Positions 23,839 to 36,400 are shown, numbered from the stretch's first letter. The stretch is 64,000 nt of DNA from Microdochium bolleyi (GCA_001566295.1 KQ964247.1:2976001-3040000); one strand, 5' to 3'. Program-made: numbers and translations. Notes: a model not told the origin generated them from the letters alone.

Positions 23839-26400
23839 TCACAGCCCAAGCTCATCATCGCTGCTCGACTCGTCAACGAAACCTCTCGAGATGCTGTGCG
23901 TTGTCGTGCCGCGCCTCCGACTTTCGCTCCGAGCCAAAGTAAAGAGTCCAGAATGAGTCCGGCGCCGCTTTGCTCGCGAGTGACGGTGTGACGCTCTGCT
24001 GGTGGCAGTCTCGTTATCTTCGTCGTCGTGACAGTTCTGATCAAGAGCCAGCTCGTCCTCAAGCCACGAATCATCCACATTGTCAACAGGGTCGATTTCG
24101 ACCTCGGATTCTGAGAGGAGATCATGCTTGGACGTGTGTGCAATTGCGGCGAAGCCAGCGGGCAGTGACTGGCGAGTGCGATTCTGGATGCAGCCACGTC
24201 TCTCCAATCGCAGTGTGTCGAGCGGTCTCGCTTCATAAGCTGAATGCACGGTGTAGGGAGTGCTCTCAATCGAAGAATGGGTTTGCGGTGTCTCAGTCCT
24301 GTCCACTGATAGGTCGTCATCGCTGTCTTCAGAGTCGTGCTGTACTCTTGGTCGCGCTGGTGTGCGAATCGCCAACGTCGTCGTTGTTGGCGTCGCCGTG
24401 ACCCATTCACCTATGGTGTCGTCCCATACGTACCCTGTGAAGAGCATGCTGGAAGCGGTCTTGACGGGTGTTACAGCAGGGCCGTGGCCACTATTGCGGC
24501 TTTCAACGGATGGTCGATGTAGATTCTCGGCATATATCAGATCTCTCACATTGTTGGTCTGCTGCGCCAGGTGAAAGGCAGATGCTGTCCTGAGTGCATC
24601 AATCACCTCGCTTTCCAGCTCCAGCTGGTGCAAGCGCTCCACGAATATATCCAGAAAGTGCTGCGGCGAGTCTCCCGTGCCTCGGCTGCACGTTATAGCA
24701 ATGAATGATAGAAGTGATACCAGGAGATCAAAATGTTCACGCCAACGAGGTGTCCAACCGACGTGGGGAGCAGAGCGCTCGCTCCAAAGCCCCCGTAGAC
24801 TTTGCGTGAGCCCGAACTCAACATCATCGTATCTGGCCATCGAGGATGAGCAAAGTAGTGCAAGGCAAGCCAAGCTGTACCCCATGTGCGACAGGTGTTT
24901 TCGTTGTTGCCGGAAACTAACAATGCAAGTTTGTAATATGAATCGAAGTCGGCCACCAACCCTGATCGTCCTTGTGCGATTTGTCGAGCTTTCCGAAAGG
25001 CCGTACTCGCCAAGAAGGCTCATGGATGCCATGGCTGCTAGAGCGCTTATGAGTGTACGATGTTGTACCGTGGCAATGTCCATGCCTTGTTGCTGTCCAG
25101 GCCTTAGCACGGTCCCACGTGGTAACCTTCTTCCTACAGATATCACCAGTGTTGTGACCAAAGCGACAGCATGGCTGGCTGCTGCGTCCTTGGACAGGAT
25201 GCCGATCGAAGTTTCCCATAAGTGATCGAAGTCGTCACTCCTCAGCCAGTCCATAGAAAAGCCATCATGCGTGATCATTCGGCGGTACTGGCCGAGCACG
25301 AAGGACTTTCGTCCCGTTTCGCGGACAAAATGAAAGAGTGAGGTGTGTGGTAGTAGGTCAGGTCGTCGTGTAGCCGAACTTTGCATGGACAGCGCCTCAA
25401 ACTGCAGCCGGTTCGACATGGCCCCAAGAATGATTTCGGATTCTTCGGGCGCGGAACATTGGGCGCAGAGAGTGACCAGCACTTGAGTGAAGTCATGAAT
25501 CCACAGGCCATCCTCGACTGCCATAGCAATAGTTCTTATCCCGTCAGCCAGCACGACTGCACGCAAGTGATTCCGCCCAGTAACATCACCGAGCACTTCC
25601 AAGTCGTTGTAGATGCGCGCCGAGGTGTTGGTGCCTTCTGCATGTGCAACTTTGCCAGATTCATCTGCATCAGCCAGCTCCCAGGCTTCGACTCCGGCTA
25701 TATATTCGGGCACTCTACGCAGGCAGATCTCCACAAGACTGTTGCCACCCTTCTTTGGCATGGGGGATCGGATCGAGGCGGTGAGGAGAGCTTCAAGGCT
25801 GCGATATATCGATTCGAAGTCCGCATACCTGCCTGGGGTACACATACCACGCAGACGAGTGAGTCGCTCGTTCACCTCCGTCTGCTTTTTTCGGCCTCTG
25901 CGCCGTGGCACAACGGCGCCCCCCGACTCCAGATCATCGGCAGCCTCTCCAACTGTGCTCCGTAGCGCTATGGGAGAGGAGAATATCTGATCCGTGGTGC
26001 GCCGGAGCAGAGGCGTTGAAGGATACATGTGATTGCGTTTAGAGCTTTCTACCTCTGCCTGACGAAAGGCTCTCAGGGTCACAAGTGGAGGCTGACTTGG
26101 GCATTCCACTTCGCCATGACTTTGCTCATGAGGGCGCCTTTGCGAGTAGGTCCGATAACGCTTCTTGCGTGGGATAAGCCATTGTTGCTGACTGTTCGCG
26201 TCGTTCTTCGCAGGGCTTGGAGCTGGCCTCGCCAAGACCGCCGAGCAGTCGCCGGGCGTGGCAATGTCCCGCCTGATAGCAGCAATACGGGACTGCAGAG
26301 GTCGTAGCAGGCGGCTGCAACGAGCGGTCGTCCAGGGCAGCGACTCCGCGGTGGTCGCTGTCCTGCTTCGCCGTCGGGCCCCGTTGTCGGCGGAAGCCAT
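23839..26400 (-). CDS. Large protein of unknown function
   Basis: I do not recognise this protein. One uninterrupted exon codes 853 residues if translation begins at the ATG at 26400, which has a good CCATGG context. An ATG eight codons upstream (26424) stays in frame. Residues 1-190 are basic and disordered, with RKKRYRTYSQRR and PRRRGRKKQ patches suggestive of nuclear import. The middle, roughly 190-640, is predicted by eye to be mostly helical with leucine periodicity and few charges clustered. Beyond about 690 it is acidic and Ser/Asp-rich (DSEDSDDDLS, SSSDDELGL at the end) with a basic KRRR stretch between. There are no catalytic motifs, no transmembrane segments and no signal peptide. 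A nuclear scaffold is a guess from composition only. Confidence 0.8.
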   Translation of the reverse strand: MASADNGARRRSRTATTAESLPWTTARCSRLLRPLQSRIAAIRRDIATPGDCSAVLARPAPSPAKNDANSQQQWLIPRKKRYRTYSQRRPHEQSHGEVECPSQPPLVTLRAFRQAEVESSKRNHMYPSTPLLRRTTDQIFSSPIALRSTVGEAADDLESGGAVVPRRRGRKKQTEVNERLTRLRGMCTPGRYADFESIYRSLEALLTASIRSPMPKKGGNSLVEICLRRVPEYIAGVEAWELADADESGKVAHAEGTNTSARIYNDLEVLGDVTGRNHLRAVVLADGIRTIAMAVEDGLWIHDFTQVLVTLCAQCSAPEESEIILGAMSNRLQFEALSMQSSATRRPDLLPHTSLFHFVRETGRKSFVLGQYRRMITHDGFSMDWLRSDDFDHLWETSIGILSKDAAASHAVALVTTLVISVGRRLPRGTVLRPGQQQGMDIATVQHRTLISALAAMASMSLLGEYGLSESSTNRTRTIRVGGRLRFILQTCIVSFRQQRKHLSHMGYSLACLALLCSSSMARYDDVEFGLTQSLRGLWSERSAPHVGWTPRWREHFDLLVSLLSFIAITCSRGTGDSPQHFLDIFVERLHQLELESEVIDALRTASAFHLAQQTNNVRDLIYAENLHRPSVESRNSGHGPAVTPVKTASSMLFTGYVWDDTIGEWVTATPTTTTLAIRTPARPRVQHDSEDSDDDLSVDRTETPQTHSSIESTPYTVHSAYEARPLDTLRLERRGCIQNRTRQSLPAGFAAIAHTSKHDLLSESEVEIDPVDNVDDSWLEDELALDQNCHDDEDNETATSRASHRHSRAKRRRTHSGLFTLARSESRRRGTTTHSISRGFVDESSSDDELGL

Positions 26401-27745
26401 GGAATAATCTATGCCGCGTAGCATATATAAACGTCGATACCAAGAATATGCAAATGCAGCTAAGTGTACAGTCGCTCAAGGAGCAGCTCCAGAAGGCTGG
26501 GCTATCATGCTGCTCGGGATTCGCAAATGGGTGGCGAAGGAATAGGAGATGCAATGTGGTGCGAGGCGTGTCGAGTACAAACCCACGGTCGGTGCGTATA
26601 GAGCACCTCGTGTCGTCTGGGCTCAGTGCATGGCGTCTGAGTAGATAAGTGCCGTCACTTAAGAATGGACCGCATCATGGGTTGAGGTTGGTGATTTGAT
26701 TGTTGTTTGTGAGACTGTGCGAGCGCGTCAGCCATGCGCGTGGTGTAGACTGTGCAGTCTCGCAAATGCGTGGTGTTTGTTTACTTTCAAGGGCACTTGG
26801 GCCCAGCAATCACAGTGTCGGCAGCCAGGCACTGTACGCCACCCCGATGCTGCATGCGCTACCTTCGAGGACGATCAGGACGGGAAGCGATGGACGGGAC
26901 CAAAGTCGAAGACCGGATCGCCCATTCAGAGACGCCGAGTTCCGGGCCAGAAAGGGCTCTACTCTGTAGCTCCCAGAGTCCCGGTGGATGTGCAGGCGCA
27001 CGGTGTTGTTCTCGGCCGACGGCAATGTCACACGACATGTGCAGCACCGCCAGCCCAGACTCTGCAAAGCCTCCAGCCCAGACGCTGAACCCGTTTGTTC
27101 AGGAAGCCCGTGGAGCGTCCCTTTATGTTATGATATGAGTGACTTTTGCGGCGAACACTTACTCTGTTAGCCGTTGACTCAGTCCTGTCGTCATGCACGA
27201 TCCTGTCCAGCGGCCAGGCTACCCCGCGGTCGATACCCTGTACTGTAATTGGTTCGAGCTGGGGAACCCTCTGCCGGAAAGTGCCGGGGTCGGATCACCG
27301 CCAGTCTGGCGGCAGCAGCAAATGCGGTGCAGCGTCGAAAAAAAAAGTTTTGGAGACCGCCTGCCACAAAGTCGATGCTGGAGCGGTCCATTGCTGTCTG
27401 TCACTGACTCTCAGCCACTGCTCGTTCTCCACGATTCGTTTCGATCCAGTTTGAGTCCACCCTCGGCCTTCCGCCTGGCCGTGCCTGTACTATACCGTCT
27501 TGACTCGATTCTCCTTCTTCTCCTTCTCTGCTCCTCTCCGCCTCCATTCGCCTGTGCAGCTCTCTCCCACCCCACGAGCTCTCGCCACGCCTCCCGCCCT
27601 CACCGAAGCCGGTTACGAGGGGTCCTTTTGCCTGCACTGCTCTCGTGCTTCACCCCACTCACTCTCTTTCGCTTTGCTGCTGGCCACGCCCGACCCGTAG
27701 CAACGGTTGCTGTTTTGTCCCAAGGTCGTGTGCACCCTGCCCAAC
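26401..27745. promoter_or_regulatory. Divergent promoter region between the unknown gene and CLU
   Basis: 1.3 kb separates two start codons facing away from each other. The last 350 bp (27400-27745) are pyrimidine-rich on the + strand and look like the leader of the CLU gene. A poly-A run of ten lies near 27340. No gene was seen. Confidence 0.5.
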
Positions 27746-30700
27746 ATGGCTGCCCCGTCTGAGAGTGCTCCTGGTACGCATTGTCGCTCCTCTGCCCCTA
27801 TGCCACTTACAGCTCAACTGACCACCGCTATCCCAACACTGCAGCCAAGGTGCCCGCCGAGGACGCTGCCAGCACCGATGTCGCCGCTCCCGGATCTGAA
27901 GCCCAAGCTCCTGCCGAAAATGCCGAGGAGGAGGAGCAGCAGGGTGAGGGTATGTGGTCTTTGCTACAATATATACATGAATCCTTGGTCTTGTGCCTAT
28001 GCTGACTTGCACCAGCCCTCATTCCCTTGACGATCGTCCTTCCCAACGATCCCAAGAAGATTCATGTCATGGTGAGTTTCATGGTCATGGTCCATGTCGA
28101 GTCGCCGTCACCATATAGCGTATACTAAAACAGCATCCCCACAGGTCTCTCCCCAAGAGCAGGTCCATGAGCTTCGCCAGTCCATCATCGAGCTTCCGTC
28201 GGCCTTCCAGTTCTCGTGCTTCCACCTCGAATTTGCTGGCGAGCGAATCAACGACTTCGTACAAATTTCCGACATTAAGGACCTTGCCCCCGAGGCCGAG
28301 ATCAAGCTGGTGGAAGACCCTTACACGGAGAAGGAGGCTCGGATACACGTCATTCGTATGCGTGACCTGGTCGGTGCCGCCGGCGACCGGATCGACACGC
28401 TCCACGGTGTGCTGCCTGGCACTTCACTATTCGACTCCGTCACCGAGGGCACCCAGGATTACGATAATGCCCAGAGCGGCGCCTACGAATTCACTGCCGC
28501 TGCGAACCCCTCGATACTATTGCCCAAGGAGGAAGAGCCGGCTCCCAAGACAGTCAAGTCTGTGTCTCTGTCTCCCTGGAACCCGCCCCCATACCCGCTT
28601 CGCCAGAAAGGCCACCTGCTTTATCTACTGGTCACAACAAACGAGGGAGAACAATATCAGATCACATCCCATGTCGGCGGATTCTATGTCAATAAGTCCT
28701 CCAACAGCAAGTTCGATCCAGCCCCCAAGAACGCGCCCAAGGGTCAGGCTGCGCACTCCTTGTTGACTCTGCTTGCCAACATCTCGCCATCTTTCACCGA
28801 GTCCTTTGAGAAGCTCATGCAATTCAACAATAGAAAGGACCCCTTGGCCACCTTCCAGATGACCAACGCGATCCCCAATGCCCCATGGCTCGTACCACCG
28901 CCGTCCTCTAGCCTTCTGGCTCACAACGCGGACATCACAAGAACCCAAGAAGGTTACTTGATTGCGGGCGTCGACAATACGGACACCTTGCGCGATTGGA
29001 ACGAGGAGTTTCAGTCAGCGCGGGAATTGCCCAAGGAGACGGTGCAGGACCGTGTGTTCCGTGAGCGTTTCATTTCGAAGCTCTTTGCTGACTACACAGA
29101 TGCGGCTGCCCGGGGGGCGGTCCTCGTTGCTCGTGGCGAGGTAACCCCTCTCAACCCAACAGAGGGTCGCGATGCCCAGATCTTTGTCTACAACAACGTG
29201 TTCTTCTCCTTTGGAGCGGATGGTGTTGGTACCTTCGCCTCGGAGGGTGGTGACGATGCTGCCCGTGTCGCCACTGGCAAAGACGTGAATGGCGTACGCA
29301 TCGTTAACCAGCTCGACATTGACGGGCTCTACAGCCCAGCCACCGTGGTTGTGGACTACCTAGGCAAGCGCATCGTTGGTCAGACGGTCGTTCCTGGCAT
29401 TTTCAAGCAGAGAGAGCCTGGCGAGAATTCGATCGACTACGGCGCTGTGGAAGGCAAGGATATTGTCGCAGCTGACGAGCGTTTTGCTCCGGCTTTCGAG
29501 AAGCTGTCTCAGGCTCTCCGCGTCAAGAAGCACGCGGTGTGGGACAAGGAGGGGAAGCGCTTCGACCTCGAGGCTAGTGTGGAGACAAAGGGTCTCATGG
29601 GAACAGACGGGCGCAAATATGTGCTCGACCTGTACCGCATTACTCCGCTTGACATTCTCTGGCTCGAGGAGAACGATGCGGCGGATGAGAAGGATGATGA
29701 GGCTTACCCTCACCGCATGACTGTGCTCCGCCCTGAGCTCGTGGAGGCAGTGAGGACACAAAAATGGACGGCATGGGTCAACGCCGAGGTTGCCCGCATC
29801 AAGGCTGCGAAGGCGGACGTGAAAACGGAGGACAAGGATGCCAAGAAGGACGGTGCCGACAACGAGTCCGACGAAGACTCCGAGGAGGAGTCTGAAGAAG
29901 AGTCTGCCGAGGAATCGGGAGACGAGACCAAGCCTAAGAAGTCCAAGAAGAAAGCGGCCAAGGACGACGACTCCGAGGCTGTAGAACGCATCGACACGTC
30001 CAACTTCTCCTTCGCTCTCAACCCCGATGCTTTCAGCGGGCAGCAACCACAGACCGAGGAGGAGAAGAAGGAGATGGCGGCCGATGAGGAGGATGTTCGC
30101 AATGCTTGCAAATACCTCCGCGAGACAGCCATTCCCGACTTCGTCAACGATGTCAAGTCTTCGGACTTGCCTTTCCCCACCGATGGCCAGTCGCTCACCA
30201 AGATGCTGCACCGTCGGGGCATCAACCTGCGCTACCTCGGCAAGGTCATGTCCTCGTGTGAAGGGCCCCGTTTGACGCTTCTGCGCAACCTTTGTCTGCA
30301 GGAGGTTATTGCTCGTGCGTTCAAGCACGTCGCGGGCAAGTACCTGCGGTACCTGCCAGTACCGCTGACCTCTGCGTGTATCGCCCACTTGCTGAACTGT
30401 TTGCTCGGCTCTGGGTTCAATAGCAAGCCCGTTGCGACCATCGACGAGTCGCTCAAGGCTCTCTACCCGGAGGCCGACCTGGCCTTCACAAATGTCACGC
30501 CAGATAGCCTACGGGAAGAAGTCGAGCTGCAGGCTGAGCGTCGTTTCGATGTTGACTTCGACGATGATTGGTTCTCTCAGCTGAAGCACCTACAATTGCT
30601 GCGCGAAGTCTCGCTCAAGCTTGGTCTCCAGCTGCAGGCTAAGGACTTCCGCTTTACTAGCGACAACACCACTAGCGACAGTGAGAAGGCTGCACCGGCT

Positions 30701-31843
30701 CCTGCCCCGGTCAACGGTGCCAACGGTGCCAACGGTGCGACCAACGGCGAGAGCAAGTCGTCCAAAAAGAAGAAGAAGGCTGCCGCCAGGGAGCGCTCTC
30801 CCACCACGACGGTGCCAGCTGGCCCTCCTCACACCTTTGTTGCAGACGACATTATTAACATTGTGCCCATCATTAAGGATTCTGCTCCCAAAAGCACCAT
30901 TTCTGAGGAGGCGTTGGAGGGTGGTCGCCACTCGATCATGCAGGGCAACCGCAAGATTGGCCAGGAGCTGCTTCTGGAGTCGCTCACGCTCCACGAGCAG
31001 ATCTATGGCATCCTGCATCCTGAAGTTGCGCGCGCATACTCGAATTTGGCGCAGATCTACTACCAGCTCGAGGAGAAGGAGGCTGCGGTCGACCTTGCGC
31101 GCAAGGCGACGATCGTCGCAGAACGCACGATCGGTGTCGACTCCGCCGAGACTCTCTTGTACTACCTCAACCTAAGTCTGTTTGTCCATGGATCTGGTGA
31201 CAGCAAGTCTGCCCTCGTCTATGTCAAGCATGCGCTCGACCTGTGGAAGATCATATACGGCGCCGACCATCCTGATTCCATCACGACGCTGAACAACGCC
31301 GCTGTCATGCTCCAGCACATGCAGGCCTACCACGAGTCTCGTGTCTGGTTTGAGGAAGCGCTTGGTGTCTGTGAGCGTGTCATGGGCCAGTCTTCTCTCA
31401 GCTCGGCCAGCTTGCTGTTCCAGCTCGCACAGGCACTTGCTCTGGACGGAGAGTCTAAGGGTGCTTTGTCCAAGATGAGGGAGTGCTATAACATTTTCCT
31501 GCAGCAGCTTGGGCCTGAGAACAACAACACGAAGGAGGCTGAGACTTGGCTAGAGCAGCTGACACAGAACGCTGTTGCTATTGCTAAAAGGGACAAGGAC
31601 GCGCAGACCAAGCGTCTCCGCGCCGGTATTCGTTTTCCCTCTCGCCAGGCACTCGGTAGCAGCGCTACCCCAGGACAAACTGGACTTGATGCCAAGGTCA
31701 CTCCTGGCAAGGCCGGTCCGGACTCTCGAAGCATTGATGAGCTGATCCAGTTCATTGAGGGCAGCGACTCGCAGAAGAAGAGCACCAAGAAGCGTGCTGC
31801 GCGTGGCGGACCGAAGTCCCGCCTTGGTGCCGCTTCCTCGTAA
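27746..31843 (+). CDS. CLU1: Clustered mitochondria protein CLU/TIF31
   Basis: A cytosolic RNA-binding protein needed for normal mitochondrial distribution and co-purifying with eIF3. Exons 27746-27773, 27845-27949, 28016-28071 and 28145-31843 give 1,295 residues, the usual length. Three small 5' exons precede one of 3.7 kb; donors are GTACGC, GTATGT and GTGAGT. After an acidic N-terminus comes a ubiquitin-like CLU-N region (SPQEQVHELRQSI...FHLEFAGERINDF), then the central CLU domain (around RVFRERFISKLFADYTDAA). An acidic/lysine linker (about 620-665), the eIF3-p135-like part (near TKMLHRRGINLRYLGKV) and a second low-complexity linker with NGANGATNG and KKKKK follow. TPR repeats come last (ARAYSNLAQIYYQLEEKE, then HPDSITTLNNAAVML). 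The C-terminus is basic. Confidence 0.96.
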
Positions 31844-32970
31844 AGCAGCTGGGCAGCTCTTTCTGGTGATGAAACTTTGACACGTACCACGGGGCATTTG
31901 CTCCGGCGTGTCTATTCACAAAAAGTCAATAGGTTGATCTGCACTTCAAGAGTAAATGCACGCATGGCAGACAAAGCCGTCTCGCAAAGCTGGCTCCGCC
32001 TGCCGGTTGTAAGCACTGTACCATCAGATTATTTGAATCATGAGAACACGGATAAAGAAAAAGGCGGGCATGGGTTTCGTATATAGAGAGGTCATATTAT
32101 ATACCGGGAGCATTTCACGGGCTAAAAGCATAGGTTCAGGGGGGGAGGGGCTGCGGACATGTCGTTATCATCTGCCAGAGAATGGCCTGAACCCAGGCCA
32201 TGGAAGCTTCGGCCCGCACTGTGCTGCGGGGGGAAAAATGAGAAACCAAATCTTCACTCTACCTTTCCATCTCAGCCATACCAGCTGATGAATAGTGCTC
32301 TTCCACGAGGATGAGCGTGTGGGGCCTAGACATGACTAAGTCGGTGCTGCCGTTATGTTAATGTTGACTGACGTACGTTGCCGTGGCGTGGTAGCTGTTA
32401 TGGCAAGTTGAGACGGCCAGAGCGACGGGTGGCTGGTCCTTATGCGCGAGCTTGTGTCGCTGCGGAGTCTGTGTAGCGGGCCGCGAGGGGACATAAGCTC
32501 ATCGCGTGCCTCAAAAATCGTCGGCCGTGAGCACATCTGGGCTCCTCCGGGGAGGGGTCCGACCGCCCCCGCCGAATGGCCGGGTTCCAAGCCGGAGTTT
32601 ATGTGGGGCAACCGGCGCCGTGCCAGAGACTATTGAACGAAAAACGTCCATGTGAAACTACCGTGCTGGGCCACGCTCGCAGTGAGGCCTTGCCAGAATT
32701 GCTCCGTGCCGCAGCGATTGCTGTCGTACTTGTCCTAGCTATGGGGCCCTCAAGATTGGTGGACACTTGCCTTGGTCCGGATGTCCCTCCAGCCTGTTCA
32801 CACCCCGCGGCGTAGTTCTCAGACAGCCAGCTGTTTCGACCTCCGGACTGAGCGACTGTCCTCTTACGAGCTTTCCAGAGAACCCTCTGCTGAACCTCCA
32901 TCGACGCTGACCTTGTGTGAGGACTTTTTGTGACGTCGCGAACTCGATCTTCTAAGCCCACGCGAGCACG
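31844..32970. other. Intergenic region upstream of the MFS gene
   Basis: 1.1 kb with no recognisable gene. The left part is the CLU 3' flank. A GGGGGGAGGGG run lies near 32140. The right 150 bp form the leader of the transporter. Confidence 0.55.
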
Positions 32971-34977
32971 ATGGAACGCCGCCAACGGGAGGCTGAGCGA
33001 GCCCTACACGACCAGACGGACATCCTGCCGCTGGGCAGACTTCTTGTCGTGCTCTCAACCCTCGCCATCACATTGCTCATCACGTTCATCGACCAGAACG
33101 GCATCGCAGTCACGCTCCCCACCATCGCCAACGACATCGACGCCGGGGACACCATCTCGTGGGCGGGCACATCGTCCCTGATCGCCAACACCACGTTCCA
33201 GATGCTCTACGGCCGCCTCTCGGACATCTTCGGCCGCAAGGTCGTCTTTCTCAGCGCCACAGGCCTGCTCTCTCTCGCGGCCCTCATGTGCGGCCTCAGC
33301 CGCAGCCCGGCCATGTTCTACGTCTTCCGTGGCGTGGCGGGCATCGGCGGCGGCGGGATCAGCAATCTCGCCATGATCATCGTGTCGGACATTGTCGCGC
33401 TCGAGCAGCGTGGCAAGTATCAGGGCGTGCTGGGGGCCATGGTCGGCCTTGGCAACGTGGCCGGCCCCTTCCTAGCGGCGGCTTTCATCGCGGGGACGGG
33501 CTCATGGCGCGGGTTCTTCTTCACGGTCTGCCCTTTAGCTGCGCTGGTGGGTGCGATTGCGTTCTCCATGCTGCCTTCGAACCCACGGAGCGCCGGCGTC
33601 CGTGAGAGTATCAGCAAGATCGACTTTGCCGGCGTCCTGCTGTCCTCGGTGGCGGTGATCTTCCTGCTCATCCCTATCAGCGGCGGGGGCGCATATTTTC
33701 CCTGGGATTCACCCATCGTCATCAGCATGCTTATAATTGGCGCCGTGTCGCTCGTGCTGTTTGTTGTGGTCGAGCTAAAGATAGCCAGGTTGCCCATGAT
33801 ACCGGGTGAGTTCTCGCGATCTCCCCCGACTCGGAAGATACTCGTGGGCAAAGAAACTAACCTTGTGTCCCTTCGAAAGTCCAAATGTTCAGCAACCCTT
33901 GCGTAGCAACCCTGCTCATACAGTCTTTCCTCCTCGGCAGCGTCTACCAGAGCCACCTGTACTACTTGCCTCTCTACCTACAGAACGCCCACGGGTTCTC
34001 GGTTGTCGAGTCGGCCGGGTTCCTCTCCATCACCGTGTCCGCGCAGGCCGTCTTCTCCATCCTCTCGGGCCAGTACATTTCCTGGACGAAGCGGTATGGC
34101 GAGGTCATCTGGTGCGGCTTCGGCACCTGGACGCTGTGAGTCTACCCATGCGTCGGCCCTCTCCGCTCCTCAATCAAGTCGGTCGGTATAAAAACATGGC
34201 ATGAACTGACTCTGAACGGTGAGAAGTGGGTGCGGCCTGACCCTCCTCGTCACCCGCACGACCCCGGCACCTGTCATCGCGGCGCCTTTACTCTTGATCG
34301 GCGTCGGCGTCGGCTTCATCTTCCAGCCAACCTTGGTCGCCCTGCAGGCGCACGTCTCGCGCGACCGCCGCGCCGTGATCATCTCGAACCGCAACTTCGC
34401 GCGGTGCGCGGGCGGCGCCGTGGGTCTGGCGGCCTCGGCGTCGGTCCTGCAGGCCGTGCTCCGCGCACAGCTACCGGACGGGTTCCAGGGCTTGGCGGAC
34501 AAGTCGTACGCTGTGCCGCCGAGGGAGGAGCTGCTGGGCATGGCTGCTGTCGTTGCTACTACTGCTAGTGGGGGTGGGGTTGAGGGGGGAGGAGAAGAGA
34601 GGGCCGTCGAGATGGTGTTGGATGCATACATGGCTGCTAGCCGCGGGGTGTTTATACTGCAGATTCCGTTCATAGGCTTGTGCCTGCTGGGCTGTATATT
34701 CCTCAAGGATCGAGGGTTGGGACACCCGGAGGACCGCGGGGAGCAAGGCCGGGTCTGTCAGGTGGAGAAGGAGCCGGCATCGGGGCCGAGCACGCAGCTA
34801 GGCCAACGAAGCAGGAAGGGCAGCACGCTGAGTGGCGGCAGCAGCGGAAGCCATGACTGCGGTGGTGGTCTTGGTGAGAGCCCGCTGACCTTGGAGGAAA
34901 CGCCGTGGGTAGGTCGTGTGGACACCGAGGTGTTGGCGCGGAGCAACTCTTCACAGGACACGCGAGTGACAGCATGA
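32971..34977 (+). CDS. MFS efflux transporter, DHA2-like (14 TMS)
   Basis: A proton-coupled multidrug or toxin exporter by family. Exons 32971-33805, 33880-34135 and 34227-34977 keep frame (GTGAGT donors; AAAG and GAAG acceptors) and give 613 residues. The first helix has FIDQNGIAVTLPTIANDI, a typical DHA2 start. The loop 2-3 motif A is GRLSDIFGRKVV, and a GNVAGPFLAA motif C-like stretch follows in helix 5, which marks exporters. About 14 helices fit the hydropathy. The last 130 residues are a hydrophilic Ser/Gly-rich cytosolic tail. The acceptors are purine-rich rather than YAG, so splice sites 2 and 3 could be off by a few bases, although conserved residues join well. No biosynthetic genes flank it, so the substrate is open. 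Confidence 0.9.
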
Positions 34978-35413
34978 TGCAAGATGTCGGAGTTGAAGGA
35001 CTTTGTGAGGGGGGGTTCAGAATGAGATCCAATTTTAGCTGTAATTGATCTGAATTGAATAGAAGAACATAAAAGGAGTGGTAGTCAGGTACGAACGGTT
35101 GTACGAGGTGCCTCCCATGTAGTACTTGAAGTAGATGACATCTGTCAAGCACCCTGAAATACCACTTCTGAGTCTGCGCATCCATACCAGGACAATGCAA
35201 AGAAAAGGCACGAGAATTCTTCACTAAAACGACTGTTTATCCCATTATGCTACCATAACACCTGATGACGCCGCTTCAAGACAACCCATCTATAAACCTG
35301 CCTAAACAAAATCCCCGCCCTTTGCACACATCATGCGAGCAAATAACCGCGTCGTTCTAAATTGGTGGTAAGACCATGGGAGCGGTCCAATCAGACCACA
35401 TTCAATGTATGCA
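34978..35413. other. Convergent 3' region
   Basis: This 436 bp spacer lies between the stop codons of the transporter and the MARVEL-like gene. It is AT-richer and holds only 3' flanks. Confidence 0.6.
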
Positions 35414-36400
35414 TCAATGGGGCGGCGGCTGGTAAATCTGACCTGGCGCAGGTGTGCCGTGGGGGCTGTAGATGGGTTGCTGTACGTAGATTACCTCTTG
35501 TCCGCTCAACGGTGGTACGCTGGTAAACTGATTGTCGACAACCTGCTGACCGTAAGGATCGTATGGCGCTGTGCCATGCTGTTGGAACTCCGGCTGCTTC
35601 TGAACACAGACGTCCTGAGGCTGGTAGTACTGTACTGGCCCCTCCTGAGTTGGCACGTAACCCTGGACGCCCACATAGTTTGAGGGCTGGTTCAGCAGAG
35701 GCTGTGACTGCTGGGCGGATGTCTGCTGAGGCGGGAGGCCGGTGTTCATCTCGGCAGTGAACTTTTCCTGTTCTTCACTCGAGGAGCTTCTGACGCGGGT
35801 GATCCTCCAGAAGTGACAGACGTATGCGAAGGACACGACATAGAGGATCATGATGAGGGCCGACATGCCCGCGGCGGCGCTGAGCCACTGCAGCGAGTCC
35901 CGAGACGCCATGATGATGCCATTGCTAGGTACAGTGCCTCCCCTCCCTCGCTTGTTGAACTGGCAAGTGGCATTATCAGCGCAGCTGGCATTGACATTGG
36001 TATTGAAAACGGCTCGATAGGCAGCGAGGGCACCCATGGCCGCCAGCCAGAAGATGACCATGAATAGGTCGAGGGCCAGCGTGGCATACGTGTTGTATGC
36101 TTTGTGGCAGGCCGGGATCTTCTCGGCAATGAGGTTGTATCCAGATATGACCCAGGTGAAGATGCACTGCGAGAAGGTTCCGTGTTAGCCTCAAGCACGG
36201 AGTTTGACCTTTCACTGCAGAAGGCTGCTCACACAGATGACGGCAAAGCCAAGCGCCTCGGAGTAGAGAAACTTCATGAAGGCACCGCAGAGGCCCAGGA
36301 CAATAAGGGAGAGGGTAATTTGGAATATCCGAACGATCATGATCCAGATCGGGGTCGGGATGAGCTCAGAGCCCGGCCTGCCCCTGCCTGGCTGCTCCAT
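35414..36400 (-). CDS. MARVEL-like four-helix membrane protein
   Basis: A membrane protein of 306 residues from exons 36400-36233 and 36166-35414 (phase 0, GTGAGC donor, CGCAG acceptor). Four hydrophobic helices are visible: about residues 18-38 (MIVRIFQITLSLIVLGLCG), 43-66 across the splice junction, 82-102 (ALDLFMVIFWLAAMGALAAY) and 145-167 (AAGMSALIMILYVVSFAYVC). Between helices 3 and 4 is a short loop with two Cys (ASCADNATCQF), presumably disulfide-bonded. This pattern fits fungal MARVEL-domain proteins of unclear role at membrane domains. The cytosolic C-terminal 130 residues are rich in Gln, Pro and Tyr (YYQPQ, YVQQP, QPPPH), a low-complexity tail that could bind partner proteins. The domain assignment rests on topology. 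Confidence 0.82.

Noticed and set aside
29360..30388. 342-codon open frame antisense to CLU
   Set aside because: It mirrors the strongly biased codons of CLU; it is leucine/valine/arginine-rich without any motif. GC-rich third positions remove stops from the opposite strand.
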